Translations under genes and position numbers: made by a program
Notes under the pieces: generated by a model
Seen by the model: the letters and a program-made list of their open reading frames with translations, nothing else
What the model was told of the DNA's origin: nothing
Database searches by the model: none
DNA from: Desulfarculus baarsii DSM 2075
GTDB taxonomy: Bacteria; Desulfobacterota; Desulfarculia; Desulfarculales; Desulfarculaceae
DNA length: 64,000 nucleotides
Assembly: GCF_000143965.1 (NCBI RefSeq)
Contig: NC_014365.1
Coordinates: forward strand, 1,453,501 to 1,517,500
Reading direction: 5' to 3'
Shown here: in pieces, positions 43,872 to 52,796 of the stretch
How positions within the stretch are numbered: position 1 is the first letter of the stretch
Layout: the number at the start of each line of letters is the position of its first letter

Positions 43872-46800
43872 ATGCAACAAATGGGCAGGCAAACACCTGG
43901 GAGGGGCAGTGGCGTGGCGTCCGTGCTCGCCGGCGTGACGCTGATGCTGTTGGCGACGCTGTTTTTGGCCAGCCAACCGGCCATGGCCGATGACGCGGGC
44001 AAAAAAAAGGCCAGCGAAGGCGTCTACAAATCGATGGGGCCGCAGAAAGCCACCAGCGCCTATGGCGAAAGCGTGGTTTCGCGGTGGTGGGGCGGAGCGG
44101 GCACGGCGCAAAACAAGCAGCTCGACGACTCGTACATGGCCTACTCCCTGCCGTTCAACTTTCCGTTTTTCGGCCAGAGTTTCAGGACAATCTACATCAG
44201 CACCAACGGCTGGATCACCTTCGACGCCGCCTCCAGCTCTTTTAGCAACAGCGACACCACGCTGATCTCCACCAAGTGCATCGCGCCGCTGTGGGACGAC
44301 ATCGACCTGCGTAACGGCTCGGGCGTCACCGGCAGCGACATCTACATCCTGCGCAACGCCAGCAACGTGCTCATCCGCTGGAAGGGCAAGCGCTATCCAT
44401 ATTACAACACCAGCACTTCCGTGGTGAATGTCGAGTGCGTGCTCTACAGCAACGGCCAGATCCGCTTCAACTACGGCGTGGGCAACAACCCCGTCGACGC
44501 CACGGTGGGCATCTCCAAGGGCGACGGCAGCAACTATATCTTGGGCTATCACAACGGCCGAGCCAACTGCAACCAGGTGGCCTCGCTGCTCTACACGCCA
44601 GCCAGCACCAACGTGACCGTCAACGGCTACGTGCGCACGTCCGGCGGCGCGGGCATCAACGGCGCGTGGCTGACCTACACCAACCAGACCGGTTCGGGCT
44701 CCAACGCCAGCGGCTACTACGCCCGGTCGCTGCCGCGCGGCTGGAGCGGCTACGTCACGCCCATCAAGTCGGGCTACGCCTTCGTGCCCAACAGGCGGCA
44801 ATACACCAACCTGAGCGCCAACGCCTCCGGCAACTTCACCGGCTACACCAGCGCCCAACTGCTGACCATGGGCGGCCGGGTCACCGTGGGCGGCAGCGCC
44901 TTGTCCGGCGTGACCGTCACCTTGACCGGCTCCAGCGGCTACGCCAACTACACGCTGACCACCAACGCCAACGGCTATTGGTGGGCCAAGGTGCCGCCCC
45001 GCTGGACCGGCACGGTCACGCCGTCGCGTTCGGGCTATACTTTCACGCCGACCAGCCGCTCGGCGCCCGGCTATACGGTCAACTGGACAACTTGCAACTT
45101 CACGGCCGTCGTGGCTCAGAACAAGCTGATCTGGGGCTCGATCAAAACCAAGGCCGGCGTGGCCATGTCGGGAGTGACGGTGACGCTCACCGGCGCTTCC
45201 GGCAAGCCCAGCTACACCGTCACCACCAACGCCAGCGGCGTCTATTCCCGATACGTGCCCTACGGCTGGTCGGGCACACTGCGCGCCAGCCGCAGCGGCT
45301 ACAGTTTATATCCGGCCACGCGCACCATCAGCAACATCACGGCCAACCTCGGCAACCAGAACTTCATGGGCTACACCACCGCCGACACCATCACCATCGG
45401 CGGCCGGGTGCTCTACAACAGCGCCGGCCTAAGCGGCGTCACCGTCAGCCTGACCGGCTCCGGCGGCAGCGTCAACCGCACCGCCACCACCAACGCCAGC
45501 GGCTATTGGACCACCACCACGCCCCTGGGCTGGGCCGGTTCGGTTGTCGCCTCGCGTAGCGGCTATACGTTCTCACCCACCAGCCAGACGCTTGGCGCCC
45601 GCTACTACAACCACACCTGCGCCAACTTCGTGGGCAGCGTGGTGACCACGCGCACCGAGCCGTTGCTGGTGATCATGGTCGATTTCACCAACTTCGCCCA
45701 CACCGGCACCGAGGCCGAATGGGCCAACCGCATCTTCGGCACGTCGGGCCTGACGTTGCGCACTTTCTACATGGAGGCCTCGCGCAACACTTTCTACTTC
45801 CGGCCAGCCAACGAAAGCAGCGGCACGGCCAACAACGGCATCGTGCGCGTGCGCCTCAACAGGGTCCACCCCAACCCCGAGGCCAACCAGTCCACGGCCG
45901 ACCAGAGGTATCAAGAGCTGATGCGCGACGCCATCCTGGCGGCCAACCCCTATGTCAATTTCGCCGCCTACGACACCAATGGCGATGGCTGGTTGACCAA
46001 CCGCGAGCTGCACCTGGCCTTCTACATCGCCGGTTACGAGGCGTCATACGACAGCAGCACGCCATCGGTCTGGGCCCATCGCTGGAGCCTGCATAGCTAC
46101 TACCTGAACGCGACCCTGCCCAGGCCCGACAACGTCTACGTTGGTTGCCACAACGATACGGCCTCGCGCAACGGCGGCTACACCATGCAGGGCCAGCGGC
46201 ACGGCAGCCGTCAGGCCGCCTTTGGCACCCTGGCCCACGAGTTGGGCCACGACCTGGGCCTGCCCGACCTCTACGACGTCAGCAGCAACGTCGCCGAGGG
46301 CGTGGGCGCCCACTGCCTGATGAGCAGCGGCAGTTGGGGCGCGGGCAGCGGCGAAAACCCCGGCGTCAGGCCCGTTCACCCCAGCGCCTGGTGCAAGATC
46401 GAGTTGGGCTTCGTCACGCCCGTCACCGTGGCCCAGGCGGCAACCTGGTCCGGCAACCTGCTGTCCACCAACTACACCACCTACGCGCCGCTCAAGATAA
46501 CCACCTCCAACGCCCAGCAGTATTTCTTGGTCGAGTTCCGCAAGCCCGTGGGCTTCGACGCCGGCTTGCAGCGCCTGTTCGGCTCGGGCACGACCGGCGG
46601 TTTGGCCATCTGGCACATCGACACCTCGCGCCGCACCAGCAACAACCAAGACAACGCCAACTGGCGGCGCAAATTGGTGGATCTGGAAGTCCCCGGCTAC
46701 AGCTCGGTCAGCGGCGACCCGCTGGACCTGGGTTACACCCGGGGCAGCCTGAGCCACTACTGGCGCACGGGCACGTCGTACTATAGGTTCCACGGCTCCT

Positions 46801-46901
46801 CGACGCCCAACACCACGTTGTACGAAGGCACGGCCACGGGCATCTCGGTGACCGCCACCGCCAATGGCACGGGCAACTACATCGGCGTGACCAAACCATA
46901 G
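43872..46901 (+). CDS. Secreted M6-type metalloprotease with repeats
   Basis: The 1009-residue protein has a signal peptide (ending ASQPAMA), an N-terminal nidogen-like domain (about 65-245; FNFPFFGQSFRTIYISTNGW), four repeats of about 85 residues (about 248-595) with SGVTVTLTGSSG and SRSGYTFTPTSR cores that resemble carboxypeptidase-regulatory-like Ig folds, and an M6 protease domain with HELGHDLGLPD (about residue 790). An EF-hand-like DTNGDGWLTNRE lies just before. It should degrade extracellular protein; the nearby type II system is a likely exporter. The family's usual pro-domain is missing. Confidence 0.87.
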   Translation: MQQMGRQTPGRGSGVASVLAGVTLMLLATLFLASQPAMADDAGKKKASEGVYKSMGPQKATSAYGESVVSRWWGGAGTAQNKQLDDSYMAYSLPFNFPFFGQSFRTIYISTNGWITFDAASSSFSNSDTTLISTKCIAPLWDDIDLRNGSGVTGSDIYILRNASNVLIRWKGKRYPYYNTSTSVVNVECVLYSNGQIRFNYGVGNNPVDATVGISKGDGSNYILGYHNGRANCNQVASLLYTPASTNVTVNGYVRTSGGAGINGAWLTYTNQTGSGSNASGYYARSLPRGWSGYVTPIKSGYAFVPNRRQYTNLSANASGNFTGYTSAQLLTMGGRVTVGGSALSGVTVTLTGSSGYANYTLTTNANGYWWAKVPPRWTGTVTPSRSGYTFTPTSRSAPGYTVNWTTCNFTAVVAQNKLIWGSIKTKAGVAMSGVTVTLTGASGKPSYTVTTNASGVYSRYVPYGWSGTLRASRSGYSLYPATRTISNITANLGNQNFMGYTTADTITIGGRVLYNSAGLSGVTVSLTGSGGSVNRTATTNASGYWTTTTPLGWAGSVVASRSGYTFSPTSQTLGARYYNHTCANFVGSVVTTRTEPLLVIMVDFTNFAHTGTEAEWANRIFGTSGLTLRTFYMEASRNTFYFRPANESSGTANNGIVRVRLNRVHPNPEANQSTADQRYQELMRDAILAANPYVNFAAYDTNGDGWLTNRELHLAFYIAGYEASYDSSTPSVWAHRWSLHSYYLNATLPRPDNVYVGCHNDTASRNGGYTMQGQRHGSRQAAFGTLAHELGHDLGLPDLYDVSSNVAEGVGAHCLMSSGSWGAGSGENPGVRPVHPSAWCKIELGFVTPVTVAQAATWSGNLLSTNYTTYAPLKITTSNAQQYFLVEFRKPVGFDAGLQRLFGSGTTGGLAIWHIDTSRRTSNNQDNANWRRKLVDLEVPGYSSVSGDPLDLGYTRGSLSHYWRTGTSYYRFHGSSTPNTTLYEGTATGISVTATANGTGNYIGVTKP

Positions 46902-46921
46902 GCGCATCTAGTCGCGACAAA

Positions 46922-46968
46922 CCGCCGCCGCCCGCCCGGTCGTTCATGATCGGGCGGGCCAGCGGCGG
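46922..46968 (+). terminator. Large hairpin after the protease gene
   Basis: Two stacked stems (46922-46928 with 46962-46968; 46930-46938 with 46951-46959) form a GC-rich hairpin 21 bases past the stop codon. It has no T-run, so it may be a partial terminator or protect the 3' end. Confidence 0.5.
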
Positions 46969-47001
46969 CCCCGAGCGAGACACATCGCTGGAGATATTGC
47001 C

Positions 47002-47670
47002 ATGCAACCCATCAAGCAAACGCTTTTGGCCGTGGCCCTGACTTTGGCGCTGGCCGCGCCGGGCCTGTGCGCGCCGGCGTTGGATCTGCCCCACGCCTAC
47101 ACCCAGCCCGATCAGGGCCTTTTCATCGGCATGCGCCACGGCGACGAGTTTTTCCATTGGGACACCATGATCGAAGTCTATCCCGTGGCCCAGGGCGACG
47201 ACGGCCGGCCCAGTTTCACCACCCAGGAAGACCAGGTGCTGAAAAAACTCAACAAGCCCCTGGACCCGGAGAACGTGCCCGCCAACGCCGCCGACCTGAC
47301 CCAGACGCCGGGGCTCTTGGCCAGGTTTTTGGACGAGACCAGCCTGGAGCGCCTGGGCGTGGTGGAGTCGGGCGGCGCTCGGTGGCTGATCGTGATGGTC
47401 GACGGCAAGGCCCTGGCCTACGCGCCCGATTACCCCAAGAACCCGGTGATCATCCGTGACGCCGAAGGCTATTGGTGCTACGCCCGCCTGGAGGGCGACA
47501 AGCTCGTGCCCACCGACACGCGGGCGGGCAAGGGCGTGGCCGCGCCGGCCGGGGCCGTTGACCTGGGCCAACTGCGCCAAGAGGCCGGGCGCATCGCCGG
47601 GACCAGGGCCGCGGCCCGCTATCCCGGCCAGAAGCGTTCCGCCGACTGCCCGACCTGCCCCCACGATTAG
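47002..47670 (+). CDS. Secreted protein resembling an M6 protease pro-domain
   Basis: The 222-residue protein has a signal peptide (MQPIKQTLLAVALTLALAAP, ending LCA). Its mature part has the signature usually seen ahead of M6 protease domains: a TQPD start, then GDEFFHWDTM, and later RDAEGYWCYA, here split by an insert of about 80 residues. The C-terminus ends CPTCPHD. The adjacent protease lacks this pro-domain, so this may be a stand-alone intramolecular-chaperone-like or inhibitor protein for it. The family match is from memory; the function is inferred. Confidence 0.6.
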   Translation: MQPIKQTLLAVALTLALAAPGLCAPALDLPHAYTQPDQGLFIGMRHGDEFFHWDTMIEVYPVAQGDDGRPSFTTQEDQVLKKLNKPLDPENVPANAADLTQTPGLLARFLDETSLERLGVVESGGARWLIVMVDGKALAYAPDYPKNPVIIRDAEGYWCYARLEGDKLVPTDTRAGKGVAAPAGAVDLGQLRQEAGRIAGTRAAARYPGQKRSADCPTCPHD

Positions 47671-47678
47671 GGCTGATC

Positions 47679-48140
47679 ATGGCGCGCAAGGCAAGCCAGG
47701 CCCCAGGCCGGCGGCTCCTCGCCTTGGCCGTGGTCCTTTTGGCGCTGTTGGCGGTGGGCGCGGGGGCGGCCTGGGCCGAGTTGACCTATCGGGGCGGCAA
47801 GCTCGGCGCTCGGCTCGAAGGCCAGGCTCTGGGCATGGTGCTGACCGAGGCCCAACGGTTGACCGGCGTGCGTTTTACCTATGGCCGGGCCGCGGCGGCC
47901 AGGAGCGTTTCGGCCACCTTCAGCGGCCTGCCGCTGGAGCAGGGCCTACGCCGCCTTTTGGCCGGCTTCAACACGCTGATCATCCTGTCGCCCACGGGCC
48001 GACCGCTGGCCGTGCATATCCTGGGCGATGGCGCGGCCGCGCCGCCGGCGGCCGACGCCTCCACGCCGCCACCGCCATCCGACACGCTGGCCCTGCCCGA
48101 CGCGCCCGTGGCCGACGCGGTCGCCGATGGGGAGCGTTAG
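47679..48140 (+). CDS. Stand-alone STN-domain periplasmic protein
   Basis: The 153-residue protein has a signal anchor (about 12-34) and a secretin/TonB short N-terminal (STN) domain (about 48-105; LGMVLTEAQRLTGVRFTYGR, GLPLEQGLRRLLAGFNTLII), then a Pro/Asp tail. STN domains normally sit at the front of secretins and TonB receptors, where they make contacts in the periplasm. A free copy before gspE may be an accessory of the secretin. It lies 8 bases after the pro-domain-like gene. Confidence 0.72.
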   Translation: MARKASQAPGRRLLALAVVLLALLAVGAGAAWAELTYRGGKLGARLEGQALGMVLTEAQRLTGVRFTYGRAAAARSVSATFSGLPLEQGLRRLLAGFNTLIILSPTGRPLAVHILGDGAAAPPAADASTPPPPSDTLALPDAPVADAVADGER

Positions 48141-48169
48141 AGCCGTGTGCCGGCCAGGCGCCGATGAGT

Positions 48170-48199
48170 TATAATGCGGCCGTGAGGCGCTTAAGCGCC
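48170..48199 (+). promoter_or_regulatory. -10 box plus perfect palindrome before gspE
   Basis: TATAAT (48170-48175) is a perfect -10 without a good -35. Ten bases later the 14-bp palindrome GGCGCTTAAGCGCC (48186-48199) would lie at about +5 to +18 of a transcript. That placement suits a repressor site or a 5' hairpin for the gsp operon. Confidence 0.45.
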
Positions 48200-48224
48200 G
48201 CGCCGATTTCAGCCTGGTGGGTCC

Positions 48225-49808
48225 ATGCCCGGTTTTTTGGCAAAATACGGCTTTGGGGCCACGGCCACCGAGCAAGAGCCGATGCTTGGCGTTGGCGATG
48301 GCGCGACGGGCTTGTTGGCCCCGGCCCAGCCGCATGAATTGGCCGAGGCCGTGGCCATCGAGGGCCTGTCGTACGATTTTCTCAAGCGCTACAAGATATT
48401 GCCCATGATCGTGGCCAACGGGGCCTTGCGCGTGGCCGTCTGTGACGAGGGCCTCAGCGGGCCGTTGCAGGCGCTGGAGCTTTTTTGCGGCCGTCCGACG
48501 CTGCCGCTCTGGGCCCCGGAGGAGGCCATCTTGCGACGGCTGGAGGTGCTCTACGGCCTGGGCTCGGGCGGCATGGGCGGCCTGGGCCAGGGCGCGGACC
48601 AGGCCGGCGTCTGGGCCCTGGATGACGAAGCGCTCCGGGATCTCAGCTCCGAGGCCCCGGCCATCCGCCTGCTCAACTATCTGGTCGATCGGGCCGTGGC
48701 CGTGGGGGCCAGCGACATCCACGTCGAGCCCTACCGCGACCGGGTGGGCGTGCGCTTCCGCATCGACGGCATCTTGCACGAGAAAGAGTCGTTTCCCAAG
48801 GGTTTCGAGGCCAGCTTCGTTTCGCGGGTCAAGATCATGGCCCGCATGAACATCACCGAGCGACGGCGGCCCCAGGACGGCCAGATCACCTTGCAGGTTT
48901 CGGGCCGCGACCTGGATCTGCGCGTCTCCACTCTGCCGTCGGTCTTTGGCGAGAGCATCGTCATCCGCCTGCTCTACCGCGACACCCTGGGCCTGGAACT
49001 GGCCGGCCTGGGCGTGGGCCAAGACGATCTGCGTCGCTTTGTCGAGATGATCGAGCGGCCCCACGGCCTGCTTTTGGTCACCGGCCCCACCGGCGCGGGC
49101 AAGACGACCACGCTCTACGCCGCGCTAAGGCGCATCAACAGCAGCGAAAAAAAGATCATCACCCTCGAAGACCCGGTGGAGTATCAACTGCCCGGCGTGG
49201 CCCAGACCCAGGTCAACGCCCAGGTCGGCTACACCTTCGCCTCGGGTCTGCGCTCCATCGTGCGCCAAGACCCGGACGTGATCCTGGTCGGCGAGATCCG
49301 CGACCGCGAGACGGCCTACATCGCCATCCACGCCGCCCTGACCGGCCACCTGGTGCTGAGCACCCTGCACACCAACGACGCGGCCTCGGCCATTACCCGC
49401 CTGCAAGACATGGGCATCGACAGCTTTTTGATCAGCTCGGCCCTGACCGGCGTGCTGGCCCAGCGCCTGGTGCGGGTCTTGTGCCCGCGCTGCCGCCAGC
49501 CGCTGGAGGTCTCGGGCGAGGTGCCGCGTCGACGCGGCCTGGACGAGCCGGCCGCCAAGGTCCATCTCTGGCGGCCCGGCGGCTGCCCGGACTGCGGCGA
49601 GCTTGGTTACAAAGGCCGCATGGGCATCTTCGAACTGCTGCGGGTCAGCGAGCCCATCCGCGCGCTGATCGGCGAGCAGGCGCATTCGGAGCTGATCATG
49701 GCGCGGGCCGTGGCCGAGGGCATGACCCGCCTGATCGGCGACGGCTACCAAAAAGCCCGCCAGGGCCTGACCAGCCTGGATGAGGTGCTGCGGGTGACCA
49801 TCTCATGA
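48225..49808 (+). CDS. gspE: Type II secretion ATPase GspE
   Basis: The 527-residue hexameric ATPase powers pseudopilus assembly. Seen are an N-terminal MshEN-like domain (about 30-110), VGASDIHVEPYRDRVGVRFR, Walker A GPTGAGKTTTLY (about residue 287), the Asp box LEDPVEYQL, Walker B DPDVILVGEIRD and a zinc domain with CPRCR and CPDCGELGYKGR. The domains and the following gspF-L genes separate it from PilB. Its 3' end overlaps gspF by 4 bases. Confidence 0.95.
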   Translation: MPGFLAKYGFGATATEQEPMLGVGDGATGLLAPAQPHELAEAVAIEGLSYDFLKRYKILPMIVANGALRVAVCDEGLSGPLQALELFCGRPTLPLWAPEEAILRRLEVLYGLGSGGMGGLGQGADQAGVWALDDEALRDLSSEAPAIRLLNYLVDRAVAVGASDIHVEPYRDRVGVRFRIDGILHEKESFPKGFEASFVSRVKIMARMNITERRRPQDGQITLQVSGRDLDLRVSTLPSVFGESIVIRLLYRDTLGLELAGLGVGQDDLRRFVEMIERPHGLLLVTGPTGAGKTTTLYAALRRINSSEKKIITLEDPVEYQLPGVAQTQVNAQVGYTFASGLRSIVRQDPDVILVGEIRDRETAYIAIHAALTGHLVLSTLHTNDAASAITRLQDMGIDSFLISSALTGVLAQRLVRVLCPRCRQPLEVSGEVPRRRGLDEPAAKVHLWRPGGCPDCGELGYKGRMGIFELLRVSEPIRALIGEQAHSELIMARAVAEGMTRLIGDGYQKARQGLTSLDEVLRVTIS

Positions 49809-50884
49809 AGGCGGCCCAGGCAAAGCCCCCGCGCGGCCGGCGGGCCAAGCCCCTGCGCGCCGAGGAGCTGTGCAACTTTACCGAGGGCCTGGCCGTGTTG
49901 GTGGGGGCTGGTTTGCCGCTGGATCACGTGCTGGAGACGGTCTCGTTCATGCATGATTCCGGCCGGGTGCGCGCGCTCACCGCCGAGATGCTGCTGGCCG
50001 TGCGCGGCGGCGCGTCGCTGACCAGGGCCATGGCCGAACAAAATGGCGTATTTTCGCCGGCCTACCTTGGCCTTGTCCAGGCTGGCGAGCTGAGCGGCGC
50101 GCTGGCCAAGGTGCTCGACGAACTGGCCAAGGGCCTGCGCCGCAACCTGGAGATCAAGCGCCATCTGCTGACGGTGCTTTTGTATCCGGCGGTGTTGCTG
50201 GCGGTGAGTTTTCTGGCCATTTTGTTCATCATGATCTATGTGTTGCCCACCTTCGTCGGTGTGTTCAACGACATGTCCACGCCGTTGCCGCCCACGGCGG
50301 CCTTTTTGTTGGGCCTGGGCAGCTTCATGAAAGAAAACAGCCTGTTGCTGGGCCTGGCCTTTGCCGCCGCACTGGGCGTCGTTTTCTGGGCCATGGGCAA
50401 CCAGGCCGCGCGTCAGGTTATCGACCGGGCGCTGTTGCGCTTTGGCCCGCAGCGTAACGTGCTGGCCAACTGGCTTACATCGCAGTATTTTCGCACGCTG
50501 GGCCTGCTGGTGGAAGGCGGCGTGCCCCTGCCCGAGGCCTGCCGCCAGGCCACGGCGGCGGTGGGCAACAGACATTTTCGGCGCGGCCTGGCTGGCGTGG
50601 AGGCGTTGCTCAAGGAAGGCCGCAGCCTGGGCGGGGCCTTGGCCGCCGGCAAGGTCATCCCCGCCGCGCCGCTGCGCATGGTCGTGCTGGGCGAAGAGGC
50701 CGCCAACCTGCCGACCATGCTGGGTTATGCGGCGCGACATCTTGAGAACAAAGTCAAAACCGACATCGACCGGGTGGTGCGGTTGGTCGAGCCGGCCATC
50801 ATCCTGATCATGGGCGTGGTGGTCGGCTTCATCGTCGTAACCATGATCAACACCATCCTCAGCCTGACGCAGGGAGGCATCTGA
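49805..50884 (+). CDS. gspF: Type II secretion inner membrane platform protein GspF
   Basis: The 359-residue polytopic protein has two GspF repeats (about 20-140 and 220-345) around membrane segments at about 120-148, 172-198 and 325-350. Motifs include LLAVRGGASLTRAMAEQNG and VRLVEPAIILIMGVVVGFIV. It is about 40 residues shorter than usual because the N-terminal cytoplasmic extension is reduced. It couples GspE to the pseudopilus. Confidence 0.94.
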   Translation: MKAAQAKPPRGRRAKPLRAEELCNFTEGLAVLVGAGLPLDHVLETVSFMHDSGRVRALTAEMLLAVRGGASLTRAMAEQNGVFSPAYLGLVQAGELSGALAKVLDELAKGLRRNLEIKRHLLTVLLYPAVLLAVSFLAILFIMIYVLPTFVGVFNDMSTPLPPTAAFLLGLGSFMKENSLLLGLAFAAALGVVFWAMGNQAARQVIDRALLRFGPQRNVLANWLTSQYFRTLGLLVEGGVPLPEACRQATAAVGNRHFRRGLAGVEALLKEGRSLGGALAAGKVIPAAPLRMVVLGEEAANLPTMLGYAARHLENKVKTDIDRVVRLVEPAIILIMGVVVGFIVVTMINTILSLTQGGI

Positions 50885-50888
50885 AACC

Positions 50889-51326
50889 GTGAACCACAAG
50901 CGCAGCAACCGCCTTCGCCGGGCCGAGCAAGGCTTCACCCTGCTGGAGGTCTTGATCGTCGTGATCATTCTGGGCCTGCTGGCGGCCCTGGTCACGCCCA
51001 AGCTTTTCGGCACCCTGGGCAAGGCCAAATCCCAGGTGGCCAAGACCCAGATCGAACTGGTGGCCGGCGCGCTGGACCGTTATCGCCTGGACGTGGGCAA
51101 TTATCCCGCCACCGCCGACGGCTTGGCCGCCCTGATCGAGCAGCCGGCCGGGGCCGTCGGTTGGGCCGGGCCCTATCTGAAAAAGGGCGTGCCCAAGGAT
51201 CCGTGGGACAACGACTATCAATACGCCTCGCCGGGCCAACACGGCGACTACGACCTCTATTCGCTGGGCCGCGACAAGGCCGAAGGCGGCGAGGATGAAG
51301 ACGCCGACGTCGTCAGCTGGCAGTGA
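50889..51326 (+). CDS. gspG: Major pseudopilin GspG
   Basis: The 145-residue protein has a class III leader cut before FTLLEVLIVVIILGLLAALV (after Gly15), the Glu5 of mature pseudopilins, and the GspG signatures LDVGNYPATADGLAALI, KGVPKDPWDNDYQY and GDYDLYSLGRD. It forms the body of the pseudopilus. The start is GTG 50889. GspO, encoded nearby on the other strand, should process it. Confidence 0.96.
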   Translation: MNHKRSNRLRRAEQGFTLLEVLIVVIILGLLAALVTPKLFGTLGKAKSQVAKTQIELVAGALDRYRLDVGNYPATADGLAALIEQPAGAVGWAGPYLKKGVPKDPWDNDYQYASPGQHGDYDLYSLGRDKAEGGEDEDADVVSWQ

Positions 51327-51747
51327 GGGCTTCACCCTGCTGGAGCTGTTGTTGGCCCTGGTCATCCTGGGGCTGACCATGGCGGTCGCCTTGCCGGAGC
51401 TGGGCGGCTGGCGCGACGATTGGGCGCTGAGGGAGGCGGCCTTTCGCGCGCGGCTGCATCTGGGCCAGGCCCGGCTGCGAGCCATCGAGGAAGGTCGGGT
51501 GGTGCTGGTCAGCCAGGCGGAGCGAGGGGCCGCCCTGTGGATCGACGGCGCGGCCGTCGAGCTTGGCGGCGCGGCGCGACGGGTGAGCGTCGCCCCGGCC
51601 CAGGCCACGCCCGGCCGACGGCCGGCGCTGCGGTTTTACCCCGATGGCGGGGCCGACGCCGGCGTGATCTGGCTGGATTCGGGCCGGCGGCGCCTGGGCC
51701 TGGCCCTGGAGCCGGCCAGCGGCCGCGTGCTGCTGGCCGGCCGTTGA
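51295..51747 (+). CDS. gspH: Minor pseudopilin GspH
   Basis: The 150-residue protein starts inside gspG (32-base overlap) and has the leader GSEGFTLLELLLALVILGLT followed by the GspH-type pattern EAAFRARLHLGQARLRAIEE. The C-terminal half is a small beta domain (RPALRFYPDGGADAGVIWLD). It belongs at the pseudopilus tip or shaft. Confidence 0.85.
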   Translation: MKTPTSSAGSEGFTLLELLLALVILGLTMAVALPELGGWRDDWALREAAFRARLHLGQARLRAIEEGRVVLVSQAERGAALWIDGAAVELGGAARRVSVAPAQATPGRRPALRFYPDGGADAGVIWLDSGRRRLGLALEPASGRVLLAGR

Positions 51748-51758
51748 GGCGGAGGGCC

Positions 51759-52166
51759 ATGGGCGTGGGGCAAAAAGGTTTTACGCTGATCGAGTTCCTG
51801 GTGGCGGTGGTGGTGGTCGGCCTGGCCTTGGGGGTCACGATCCAGGCCGTGCTGGAGCAGGGCCGGGCCACGGAGCGCCTGGCCCAGGGCGGCGAAGTGG
51901 CCCTTTGCGCCCAACGCAACATGGCCCGCTTGATGGGCCAGCCCTTCCTGGCCGCTGGCGTCTATCACGGCGAGGACGTCGGCGGAGTGGCCTGGCGGGC
52001 CACCGTGCGCCGCCTTTCGCCCGACCCCCCGCGAGACCCCGTCGCCCGGCGCGGCGGCCAGCGCCGCGCGCGGCCCACGGCGGTTTTGCTGGAGATATCC
52101 TTGTGCGCCGGCAAAAAGGGCGCGGGTCGGCTGTGCCTGGCCAGCCAGCGTCTGGCCGTCCGCTGA
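51759..52166 (+). CDS. gspI: Minor pseudopilin GspI
   Basis: The 135-residue protein has leader QKGFTLIEFLVAVVVVGLAL and short GspI-like features (ALCAQRNMARLMGQPF; VAWRATVRRL). It starts at ATG 51759 with GGAGGG upstream. It is placed between gspH and gspJ as in canonical operons; with GspJ and GspK it forms the tip complex. Confidence 0.82.
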   Translation: MGVGQKGFTLIEFLVAVVVVGLALGVTIQAVLEQGRATERLAQGGEVALCAQRNMARLMGQPFLAAGVYHGEDVGGVAWRATVRRLSPDPPRDPVARRGGQRRARPTAVLLEISLCAGKKGAGRLCLASQRLAVR

Positions 52167-52796
52167 ATGCCGCGCCACGATCGCCATACCGCCGGGTTCA
52201 CCCTGCTGGAATTCTTGATCTGCCTGGTGCTGGCCTCGCTTTTGATCGGCCTTCTGGTCCAGGCCCAGGGCTTTGTCTTTCGCGCCTGGCGCGGCGGCGA
52301 CGCGCAAGTCCTGGCCCAGCGGCGGTTGAATCATTGCCTGGATGTCATGCTGGGCCAACTTGGTTCGGCCGCGCCTTTTCGCGCGCCGGGCCTGGACGGG
52401 CGCGGGCTGGCCTTTCATGGCGATGGCCGCCAGGTGCTTTTCGCCACCAGCCAGGCCGTGGGCGGCGGCGGGCTGGCCGGGCTGTGGTATGTGCAATATC
52501 GCCTGGCCGGGGATGGTGACGCCATGCGCCTGGAGAGCCGGCAGTGGCCGGCCGGGCGTGGCGTCTGGCGCGAGCTGTCGGCGGAGTGGGCCGTGGCCAC
52601 GGTGTTGCTCGACGGCCTGAGCGAGGCGCGTTTTTCCTTTCAAGGGCGCTTGCCCGGCGGTGGCGTGCGTTGGCGTGGCCAGTGGTCGGGGCGGCAGGGC
52701 GAGCTGCCTCTGGCCGTGCGGCTGGAGTTTGTCAAGGATGGCTGGCGGCGCGACTGGCAGGCCCCGTTGATGTGCGGCGGGCGACGGCATGACTAG
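52167..52796 (+). CDS. gspJ: Minor pseudopilin GspJ
   Basis: The 209-residue protein starts directly at the base after the gspI stop. The leader is HTAGFTLLEFLICLVLASLL, and the C-terminal domain contains GLWYVQYRLAGDGDAMRLES and a closing LPLAVRLEFVKD, which suits GspJ. It overlaps gspK by 8 bases. Confidence 0.85.
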   Translation: MPRHDRHTAGFTLLEFLICLVLASLLIGLLVQAQGFVFRAWRGGDAQVLAQRRLNHCLDVMLGQLGSAAPFRAPGLDGRGLAFHGDGRQVLFATSQAVGGGGLAGLWYVQYRLAGDGDAMRLESRQWPAGRGVWRELSAEWAVATVLLDGLSEARFSFQGRLPGGGVRWRGQWSGRQGELPLAVRLEFVKDGWRRDWQAPLMCGGRRHD

